Shown one piece after another: positions 58,401 through 64,000 of a stretch of 64,000 nt of DNA. The first letter of the stretch is position 1. Each line of letters opens with the position of its first letter. Position numbers and translations under genes: made by a program. Under the pieces are notes generated by a model. It was not told the DNA's origin, did not search any database, and was given only the letters and a program-made list of their open reading frames with translations. The DNA is from a virus. The stretch lies in IMG/VR virus record IMGVR_UViG_3300028654_000014, positions 1-64,000 of that record; one strand, given 5' to 3'.

Positions 58401-58692
58401 CAATATTAATTACTGTAGAATTAACACTTGTACCAATTGCTAATGTTCCAGAAGTTGATCTATCTAAAGAAGCTGTTAAAATTCCACCAGTAACACTTAA
58501 TTTTGTAGTTCCATTATCATATGAAAAATTTGCATTATCTTGATTTAATGAACCAGTAGGATTTACAAATAATACAGATTTATTAGTACCACCAACAACT
58601 GATCCACCAATAGTAGGAGATCCACCTCCACCACCACTGGTACCAGCATTATCAAAGCCACTAAATAATAAAGGATTAAATTTAATCGACAT
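55459..58692 (-). CDS. Tail fibre with YadA-like head repeats
   Basis: 1077 residues. Residues about 260-380 hold seven or more repeats of about 14 residues around SHAEG and ASG (HAEGSSTQATNTNSHAEG, HAEGTGTIASG, SHSEGSTNTASG), the trimeric beta-roll pattern of YadA-like adhesin heads. Ser/Thr/Asn/Gly-rich elsewhere, with repeated L-Q-P-A-D-x-T-x-P-G-G-[IV]-S-T-T-T-Q elements at about 210 and 470. Likely a trimeric receptor-binding fibre. Confidence 0.7.
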   Translation of the reverse strand: MSIKFNPLLFSGFDNAGTSGGGGGSPTIGGSVVGGTNKSVLFVNPTGSLNQDNANFSYDNGTTKLSVTGGILTASLDRSTSGTLAIGTSVNSTVINIGNSGATVNIQGTTIFENTTTLNVSNPVINLNVGAGVGSGSNSGINVEENNIVTGYAQTSSDRNSWIFKAPNTAGIVTVTPGSSGFTINQGSHNPVTLATFGSSPNSNGASLSTQVLTLQPADATNPGGVSTTTQSFAGAKTFTITVAVGTGNVTSGLNSFASGNNSTASGDNSTATGDTVTASAASAHAEGSSTQATNTNSHAEGTGTIASGNISHAEGESTNASGYASHSEGSTNTASGDYSHVEGQNNTAGSTYSHAEGTGTLTSGLAAHAANVGTTAQGYGQTAIGSYNVVQGTSGSLVNTDNAFIIGNGTDNTHRSNAFAVTYQGNATLAGTISATNISGSSSGTNSGDVTLAAFGSTPNANGLSISGQVLNLQPADSTHPGGISTTTQTIAGAKTFSGDLAVSSTSTTAFTVNTNALIVDATNKALGVGVAPAANSILDLQAQSSATTQNLQLTNYDNAGNAGLKIRRARGTSGSPTAVQSNDSLGFVGGLGYGATAFGSNVKASVGFLAGENWTDSAQGAYLTLNSTPTGSTTRTERVRVTTSGHVLINTTTDNGTDFLQVNGSISATTVTANLTGNASGSAGTVSGTNVVTNSNLSQMAAHTYKGNNTGSTANAIDVTSTQLTADLNLFTSTLQGLVPASGGGTSNFLRADGTFAAPPAGFSNPMTTLGDIIYENATPVAARLAGNITSTKQFLTQTGTGSISAAPAWGAIVAGDIPTLNQSTTGTASNITASSNSTITTLSALSLPFSQLTSVSVNLTSQVSNVLPIANGGTNNGSLSVTAGGMFYSDGTKFVNMGAGTTGQVPISNGTSAPTWGTPSSVASVNYYSGSMLNTTSWSTSSTSQAALTNSGNNTLTTIFSDGITVSAASSNVAGLSITPASSSSVYEITAIFFGDQSAAQGSFFLTDGTINFSSAAIIGAISQSSPITLTGIYAFSSGSAATISIQGQVTGGTLSIENLSNSPSITWIVKQLK

Positions 58693-58702
58693 TTGTTACC
58701 TT

Positions 58703-58972
58703 TTAATTTGTTCTTTCAGCAGAAATCATTGTATCTCTAGTTCCAGTTGTATATATAATTTTTATAACATACAAATTAGTTCCACTTTCAGAAAAAGTAT
58801 AAGTTTCAGTATCATTTGCAACAGAAGTTGTAGAAATTGCTAATTCAACTTTACGACCAACTTCTCCAGTTAAAAAACCATCAACACCTAAAGTAGCATT
58901 AACATCATTATAAGATCTTTGAATTGTTTGTAAAGGATCTGTATCTGAAAGCGGTTTATTAGTAAGTGACAT
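58703..58972 (-). CDS. Small virion protein
   Basis: 89 residues. MSLTNKPLSDTDPLQTIQRS then YNDVNATLGVDGFLTGEVG and a beta-rich C-terminus. The pattern is common in phage tail-fibre regions; probably a fibre-associated or head decoration protein. Function unknown. Confidence 0.5.
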   Translation of the reverse strand: MSLTNKPLSDTDPLQTIQRSYNDVNATLGVDGFLTGEVGRKVELAISTTSVANDTETYTFSESGTNLYVIKIIYTTGTRDTMISAERTN

Positions 58973-58980
58973 ATATTTCC

Positions 58981-59328
58981 TTATTCAAATTTTGTAGGTT
59001 TAAGCATTTTCTTAGTTTTACCAAATCTAGGACTTTTTGGTAGACCTGGTAAAGCTGGAACAGCAGCTGGTTGAGAAGCTGGCATTTTTGGAACAGGAGG
59101 AGCAGTTGGTAATTTTGAAGCTCCTAAACTTTGTAAAGCACCGATTTTAGGTCCCATTGGAGCAATAGGAGCTACTTTTGGAACCATTGGAGCCATTTTA
59201 GGAGCACCCATTCCACTTGAAGCCATAGGAGGCATAGGAGCAGCAGGAATTGCTTTTGGAGCAGGATTTAAACTTGCCTTTTGTTTATCTTGTTCAAATA
59301 GAAATTTTCTTAATTTAGCTTTATCCAT
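58981..59328 (-). CDS. Pro/Ala/Met-rich protein with PRFGKTKKML end
   Basis: 115 residues: a charged start (KLRKFLFEQDKQK), a low-complexity Pro/Ala/Met/Gly middle and the C-terminus SPRFGKTKKMLKPTKFE. The element PRF-x-KTKKML recurs at the end of the protein at 59991. Function unknown. Confidence 0.5.
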   Translation of the reverse strand: MDKAKLRKFLFEQDKQKASLNPAPKAIPAAPMPPMASSGMGAPKMAPMVPKVAPIAPMGPKIGALQSLGASKLPTAPPVPKMPASQPAAVPALPGLPKSPRFGKTKKMLKPTKFE

Positions 59329-59331
59329 GAT

Positions 59332-59991
59332 TTATCTCATATGTTTCTTTAATTGTTTTTTTATTTCATCAGGAGATAATTTATCTTTACCACCAGGTTG
59401 ACTATAATTATTTGGTTCATCAGGAGCAGCACCACCGCCTCCTCCACCAGAACCTTTACCACTACCACCAGCACCTAAAGCACCAGGACCATCACCACTT
59501 GCAACATTACCAGCATCAGTTCTTCCACCAACATTACTAATATTTAAAGTTATTGGACCTGCGGGTTTACTATCTTTACCTTTTCCTTTTTTTGCACCAG
59601 CACCACTACTTGTTTCAGTGCTACTGCTACCAGAAATTGTTACAGTTACTGTACCAGCACCACCAGTAGATGCTCCACCTGTTGCGGCACCACCAGTTCC
59701 TGCTCCACCAATTCCACTACCAACACCACCCGTTGAAGCTCCACCAGGACTAGATCCACCAGTTTCTGTATTAGTATGAGTTGGAGAATTTCCACTATCT
59801 GAACCTGCTGAATTTGCTGCTGGAGGTTTGGCACTAGCAATTTTAGGTTTTGCAGCTATTGGTGCTGCGGCTGTTGCTTCTGGAGTTTTTGCTGGTGCTA
59901 TTTCTGGTTCTATTGATGGATCTTTTGTTGGATCTTTTACTTCTTCACCATCAAACATTTTTTTCATTCTTTTAAATCTATTATGATTCAT
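59332..59991 (-). CDS. Gly/Ser/Thr-rich low-complexity protein
   Basis: 219 residues. Basic start (MNHNRFKRMKKMFDGEE), Pro/Ala-rich linker, then runs of GGAGTGGA-type residues, and a charged end (SPDEIKKQLKKHMR). Overlaps the next upstream gene by one base (TAATG). Possibly a fibre or decoration protein. Confidence 0.45.
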   Translation of the reverse strand: MNHNRFKRMKKMFDGEEVKDPTKDPSIEPEIAPAKTPEATAAAPIAAKPKIASAKPPAANSAGSDSGNSPTHTNTETGGSSPGGASTGGVGSGIGGAGTGGAATGGASTGGAGTVTVTISGSSSTETSSGAGAKKGKGKDSKPAGPITLNISNVGGRTDAGNVASGDGPGALGAGGSGKGSGGGGGGAAPDEPNNYSQPGGKDKLSPDEIKKQLKKHMR

Positions 59992-60149
59992 TATTTCTTC
60001 TCCAACATCTTTTTTGTTTTTTTAAATCTTGGTAATTTCATTCCTTTTGAAGCTTGATCAAATTCTTTTACAGTAGAAGGTTTAATACCTTCTTTTTTCG
60101 CGGTATCAGTATGAAAAAATCTACGTTGAGCATCTGAAACATACGGCAT
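59991..60149 (-). CDS. Small conserved phage protein (MPxVSDAQRRF type)
   Basis: 52 residues. MPYVSDAQRRFFHTDTAKK, EFDQASKGMKLP and the end PRFKKTKKMLEKK. The opening and the EFDxASKG element are widespread in small phage proteins near structural genes; function unknown. Shares its PRF-x-KTKKML end with the protein at 58981. Confidence 0.6.
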   Translation of the reverse strand: MPYVSDAQRRFFHTDTAKKEGIKPSTVKEFDQASKGMKLPRFKKTKKMLEKK

Positions 60150-60163
60150 TTATATTATTCCTT

Positions 60164-61702
60164 TTAAAATGCAAAATTAAAAACAGGATATTCAAAATAA
60201 AAGCTAACAGGTTCACTAGATTGAGCAAAACCATTAGCCGCAACTTTTGTCATTGCTCCACTATTAGTTACTTGTGTAAAATAAATATTAGCATTATCAA
60301 AACCATCATAAAATACTCTAGCTTCACGACCTGAAGTATTAATTACTAATGATGCAGAAGAAATACCAATTGCATTACCTATTTGTGTTCCGCATGTATT
60401 TGTTGACATTTTAGTTCGATCTAATTCATATCCGTTTGGTATGGCAATAGAAGCGATACCACCACCTGTTGTTCCTGCAACAAAAGTACCTCTAACTTGC
60501 ATTGAATCACCAACTCTTCTAGAAAATATTTCAGAACTTGTAATTGTTCCAAAACCAATACTAGGAGTAAATGTTAAACTACTTGACCAATTTGATCCAG
60601 GCATTCCACCAGCTGAACCAATTACTCTCCAACGATTAGTAACAGTATCATATAACAATTGAACTGAAGAATTATTAGGAACTGATAAATTATTTCCAGT
60701 TCCTGTTAAAATTCTATTAGCAGCTGTAAGTCCTGTATCTTCATTATTAATATTTATTGTGGCACCAGTAACATTAGTTAATGTAACAGATTGACCTTCT
60801 AGACCAATTACTAAACCACCAATTGAAGTCAATGAAGCATTTGTTAATCTAGTAAACGCTTGTGTAATGCTACTAATAAAAGCACTAGCACCAGTAGTGC
60901 TAGAATTTGTTATCAAATCATATTGAATATTAGAACTTACTCTAAGACGATTTGAAACTGTTACTTGACCAGTTCCATTTGCAGTTAATATTAAATTTCT
61001 ATTATTTTGAGTTGTAATTGTTAAATCAGATGAAGTAGAACCAGTGATAGTATCATTTGCTACTGTAATATTTTTAATTAATACATTACCAGTTGCGCCA
61101 GAAAAATCAATATTAGTAGCACCAAAAATATCATTTAAAGTTCTATTAATAACACTTACTGCTAAAGTTCCACTAGGACCATTATTATCATTTAAAGATT
61201 CTGTATAAAGAGTTGCCCATCTTTTAGAAATATTACCTAAATTTATAGTATTATCAGATGCTGGTAATAATGAAGTATTAATTGCAACAGATGCTAAGTT
61301 ACTTAAATTAACATTTGCTCCACCAGCAACTACAATAGCATTTATTTGAGTTTGAATATTTGAAGTAGCACCAGAAAGATAACTAAGTTCTGTATTAGTA
61401 ACATTAGATGATTCTAAACTACCAGTTGAAGAATTAAATTGAGGAATTCTATTTGCTGTAGAAGATATTGTATTAGAAGATACTGATATAGTACTTGAAG
61501 AAATTGTTCCACCACTAATAACTTTATTAGTTAAAGTAGATCCACCAGCTTCAGTAACAACAGGAGATGATATTGTACCATTATGAAGATTTAATTTATG
61601 ATTAGTGGTATCAAAATCTAATTCCCCAGCAGTATCAACATTTGATGTTACTTTTGGAATTATTTGAATACCAGTATTGATGCGTCTAAAATTCAGGGCC
61701 AT
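60164..61702 (-). CDS. Tail fibre protein
   Basis: 512 residues. ELDFDTTNHKLNLHNGT near the N-terminus, repeated Ser/Thr/Ile beta-helix-like stretches, TELSYLSGATSNIQTQINAI near 125 (a motif of many tail fibres), and a C-terminal domain with SIAIPNGYELDRTKM and VSFYFEYPVFNFAF. Receptor-binding or fibre shaft role is likely. Confidence 0.6.
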   Translation of the reverse strand: MALNFRRINTGIQIIPKVTSNVDTAGELDFDTTNHKLNLHNGTISSPVVTEAGGSTLTNKVISGGTISSSTISVSSNTISSTANRIPQFNSSTGSLESSNVTNTELSYLSGATSNIQTQINAIVVAGGANVNLSNLASVAINTSLLPASDNTINLGNISKRWATLYTESLNDNNGPSGTLAVSVINRTLNDIFGATNIDFSGATGNVLIKNITVANDTITGSTSSDLTITTQNNRNLILTANGTGQVTVSNRLRVSSNIQYDLITNSSTTGASAFISSITQAFTRLTNASLTSIGGLVIGLEGQSVTLTNVTGATININNEDTGLTAANRILTGTGNNLSVPNNSSVQLLYDTVTNRWRVIGSAGGMPGSNWSSSLTFTPSIGFGTITSSEIFSRRVGDSMQVRGTFVAGTTGGGIASIAIPNGYELDRTKMSTNTCGTQIGNAIGISSASLVINTSGREARVFYDGFDNANIYFTQVTNSGAMTKVAANGFAQSSEPVSFYFEYPVFNFAF

Positions 61703-61710
61703 GAAAATCC

Positions 61711-62193
61711 TTAACTATTTGTAATAGATTTAGCTTGATATGAAATAATACCGTTATGAGCAGTTCCAGCTAATAAAACAGATGAAAATTGAACTTGACC
61801 AATATCGGTAATATTAAAACTAACTTGAGCATCACCAACTAATTCTTGACTTATTTCCCATTTACTATTTGTAGGATTTGTAGCATTATAATTAATAAAT
61901 ATTTGACCTGTTTCAGTTGCAGTAACAGATGATGTATTTCTATAAACAGAATAGGTGATGATAGCACCTTGGACATTACTACTTGGAAAAGTAAGATTCG
62001 GCAAACTAACATTTGTATTAGCATTGGAAGTCATTACGAAGATTTGAGATGGTACATCATAAGGTCCAGCGAAGGAATTTAATGTATTTTGAATGGCTTG
62101 GAATGCTTCGATTATTGCTGGTGCCCAGTTGGGACTTTCCCCAGATGAGGGAATATTAATCGTAGTTCCACCGATTATTATTGGAATTGACAT
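61711..62193 (-). CDS. Fibre-associated virion protein
   Basis: 160 residues. MSIPIIIGGTTINIPSSGES, WAPAIIEAFQAI, then a beta-rich C-terminal domain. The opening is found in phage tail-fibre assembly-region proteins. Its start overlaps the stop of the HNH gene (TAATG). Confidence 0.5.
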   Translation of the reverse strand: MSIPIIIGGTTINIPSSGESPNWAPAIIEAFQAIQNTLNSFAGPYDVPSQIFVMTSNANTNVSLPNLTFPSSNVQGAIITYSVYRNTSSVTATETGQIFINYNATNPTNSKWEISQELVGDAQVSFNITDIGQVQFSSVLLAGTAHNGIISYQAKSITNS

Positions 62194-62753
62194 TACTTTT
62201 TAACCTCTAAAATACTACAATATTTATTTGACTTTTTAATATTATGAATCTTCCATAAAGGTTGTAAATTCTTGTAATTATTAACTTTTAAGAATTCTTC
62301 CCTAATAGTTAAATCAACTTTACTTAAAGGGATAATATGATCTAATTCCCACTTACCATAATTATCCCACGACATACCTTCTGTGAATTGTTTTTCTAAA
62401 TGAATCTTTAATTCATCTATAGAACATCCCAAATCCTTTACAGCTGATCCTGCCTTTTGATTTTGTTTTAAAGCATGATAAAGCCGACTTCTTAAATTAT
62501 GAGCTAATCTGAAGTTTGTATTAATCTTACGATGTTCTTTAACATATATTTTTCTATAATTTTTGACTTTTTCTTTATTATTTTTTATATATTTTTTAAC
62601 ATATGTATATTTATTATTATTTTGTTTCTGATATTCAGCTTTTTTTAACTTAAAACATGATTTACAATCATATCTAAAACCATCTTTAGATTGCTTATAA
62701 CGATAATATTCTTTATAATCTTTTAAATTATTACATGTTTTACAGATTTTCAT
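62193..62753 (-). CDS. HNH endonuclease downstream of the capsid gene
   Basis: 186 residues. Zinc site CKTC ... DCKSC at the N-terminus, Lys-rich middle, then ELDHIIPLSKVDL and NLQPLWKIHNIKKS, the HNH core. AGGA overlaps the start region. It stands between capsid and tail genes without a structural role, so probably a freestanding homing-type endonuclease. Confidence 0.75.
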   Translation of the reverse strand: MKICKTCNNLKDYKEYYRYKQSKDGFRYDCKSCFKLKKAEYQKQNNNKYTYVKKYIKNNKEKVKNYRKIYVKEHRKINTNFRLAHNLRSRLYHALKQNQKAGSAVKDLGCSIDELKIHLEKQFTEGMSWDNYGKWELDHIIPLSKVDLTIREEFLKVNNYKNLQPLWKIHNIKKSNKYCSILEVKK

Positions 62754-62759
62754 CCTACT

Positions 62760-62771
62760 TATAGTTGTTAA
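62760..62771 (-). promoter_or_regulatory. Late-region repeat TTAACAACTATA
   Basis: Third copy, reading GTTAACAACTATAAGTAGGATG, ending six bases before the HNH start codon and lying after the capsid terminator. Its position behind a terminator favours a promoter role. Confidence 0.45.
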
Positions 62772-62841
62772 CTGTATATTTGATAAAAAATAAAGAATTT
62801 TTTGTATATTAAGTAGTTGATTTTATTAAAGAATTTAGATA

Positions 62842-62873
62842 AAAAAATAGGGACCTTTTTTAAGGGTCCCTAC
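62842..62873 (-). terminator. Rho-independent terminator of the capsid gene
   Basis: On the minus strand AGGGACC/GGTCCCT (7 bp, extended by TT/AA after one bulged C), loop of A, followed by a run of seven T within nine bases. It starts 22 bases after the capsid stop codon. Strong and correctly oriented. Confidence 0.85.
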
Positions 62874-62895
62874 TTCAAACTATTACCAGTTTAAA

Positions 62896-64000
62896 TTAGT
62901 TAGAATTCACTACGTTGATTATAATCGTATTTCGTCCTGGAGCCATACAAAAAACAGCCTGGTCAGAATACAATCGTAATTCATAAGCAGCAGCATTCTC
63001 TAGATCTCTAAAGAATTCTTCACCTTGTCCAGGACGTTTAAAGGTCATGTCAGTTGAACCAACACGGAACCATTCGTCAAGACTTAGTACATAAGAATAG
63101 CCTTCTTTTACATAAATAGAAGGTTCGATCTCGATTTCACCATTTTGAGAGTGAAACAAGATTGAACTTGATCCATTTTCAGCTTTTGAAGAACTATAGC
63201 TGGAATCATACTTACGGAGAGCAGCTTGATCAGAAAGCATATTAGCCCATGCACGAGGATTGCAAAGAGATAATACACGACCGTCCAAACCTTTCTCAAC
63301 TGCTCTAGCTACTGCTTGATTCAACTTTGTGAAGCTGAGCGCACCAGATTGAGCATCATATTGATTGCCACGGAAGAGATTATAATTCCCTACATCGATA
63401 TTAAACAAAATACCTGAACTGATTGTCAAGATTTTGTGAATACCAGGGAATTCATTACCGAAAGCACCTTTATGCCAAATAATATCTGTAGCGATAACAC
63501 TTGGAATAGCAGATGTAAGGGTAATTGTTCTAAGAGTCATATCAACAGATTGAACTACAGAAGAACCACGACTTGTAGCACCTGTAGAATCTCTGATTTC
63601 AATTGGCATACCTTCAGCACCGGCCCAGATACCTGGTGCCCATTCTGGGGTAGAGATTGTAATAACAGCTCCAGCAACGGAACCTACTACACCATAACCA
63701 ATTTGACCATAAAGCATTTCGATTTCAAGCTTTTTAGCCATTGATCGAAGCATGTTTGCAACAAGAAACTTTGTAGCATCCATGAAAGCTTTTTGTCCAC
63801 CAAGAGCTGCACGAGAAGCAGCAGCATAACCGAGTAAAGATCTCAAAACAACGGGATTACCGCGAATTTGAGCATCTTTTACTTGACCAGCTACAGGAGC
63901 ATTCAAATTGAATGCATCTTCATCTGAAGCAGCAAATGTAACACCATGCTCTAATCCGAGGATTACAGGTTGATGATACAAATTACCTGGTTGTTTTTCT
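62896..64000 (-). CDS. Major capsid protein (5' end outside the window)
   Basis: 367 residues visible, frame open to the window edge (first full codons read EKQPGNLYHQP). FAASDEDAFNLNAPVAGQV, LRSMAKKLEIEMLYGQIGYG near the first third, WAGAEGMPIEIRD and EIEPSIYVKEGYSYVLSLDEW near the end are typical of phage major capsid proteins of the HK97-fold type. Gene order (capsid, then fibres, on the late strand), a strong terminator and more varied codon use than its neighbours fit a highly expressed capsid gene. Confidence 0.65.
   Translation of the reverse strand, partial: EKQPGNLYHQPVILGLEHGVTFAASDEDAFNLNAPVAGQVKDAQIRGNPVVLRSLLGYAAASRAALGGQKAFMDATKFLVANMLRSMAKKLEIEMLYGQIGYGVVGSVAGAVITISTPEWAPGIWAGAEGMPIEIRDSTGATSRGSSVVQSVDMTLRTITLTSAIPSVIATDIIWHKGAFGNEFPGIHKILTISSGILFNIDVGNYNLFRGNQYDAQSGALSFTKLNQAVARAVEKGLDGRVLSLCNPRAWANMLSDQAALRKYDSSYSSSKAENGSSSILFHSQNGEIEIEPSIYVKEGYSYVLSLDEWFRVGSTDMTFKRPGQGEEFFRDLENAAAYELRLYSDQAVFCMAPGRNTIIINVVNSN

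Noticed and set aside
63436-63744. Plus-strand frame opposite the capsid gene
   Set aside because: Shadow of the capsid coding strand; Cys/Asn/Thr-rich composition without a start signal.

Overview
The window is part of the genome of a large, AT-rich tailed bacteriophage. About 40 kb of densely packed plus-strand genes for DNA replication, recombination, nucleotide metabolism and accessory functions meets about 24 kb of minus-strand genes for virion structure. Most plus-strand genes overlap the next by 4-8 bases (ATGA, TAATG, ATGAATAA), so they probably form a few long, translationally coupled operons. Several promoter-like sites match TTGACA-17-TATAAT closely, which points to use of the host vegetative RNA polymerase. 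A lipoprotein signal, a spanin-like overlapping gene pair and a GT9 (heptosyltransferase-type) glycosyltransferase suggest a Gram-negative host; this is inference.

Layout. 1-8.2 kb: small unknown proteins, zinc-ribbon proteins, a probable class II ribonucleotide reductase, and one minus-strand gene with its own promoter. 8.2-14 kb: a PD-(D/E)XK nuclease, a subtilisin-like protease, an ERF-type single-strand annealing protein and small membrane proteins. 14-21 kb: a primase-helicase fusion preceded by a 280-base run of hairpins, an endonuclease VII-like protein, and a family B DNA polymerase split in two by an HNH endonuclease gene. 21-28 kb: two glycosyltransferases, a sugar nucleotidyltransferase, an AAA+ ATPase and a MoxR/VWA pair. 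28-36 kb: DEDD exonuclease, RecA-like recombinase, dUTPase, MazG-like pyrophosphohydrolase, and HNH and GIY-YIG endonucleases. 36.8-38.6 kb: a probable lysis cassette that includes a trypsin-like protease. 40.2-64 kb, minus strand: major capsid protein (open at the window end), tail fibres, connector-like protein, a giant tail protein, and internal or ejection-type proteins.

The most striking feature is a scattered family of about 40 very small proteins (30-75 residues), called here the 'YE-tail' family. They fill the spaces between the large plus-strand genes, often in tandem runs, and nearly all end in the same C-terminal pattern: two hydrophobic residues, any residue, Tyr, then Glu/Asp/Lys and stop (ILEYE, ILTYD, VLRYE, IMEYK). 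Many begin M-N/I-x-L-Y/F-Y. The codons of the tail often also supply the start codon of the next gene, but the Tyr is kept even when the overlap is lost. A second C-terminal signature (consensus F-N/D-x-K-M-D-K/E-x-L) is shared by five otherwise different middle-sized proteins. I know of no description of either.

How the parts fit: ribonucleotide reductase, dUTPase and the pyrophosphohydrolase shape the dNTP pool. Primase-helicase, polymerase, exonuclease, ERF, RecA-like protein and endonuclease VII replicate, recombine and resolve DNA. Homing-type endonucleases (in the polymerase, after the capsid gene, and around 35 kb) are genome parasites. The sugar enzymes may modify DNA or the envelope. 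The minus-strand block builds the particle.
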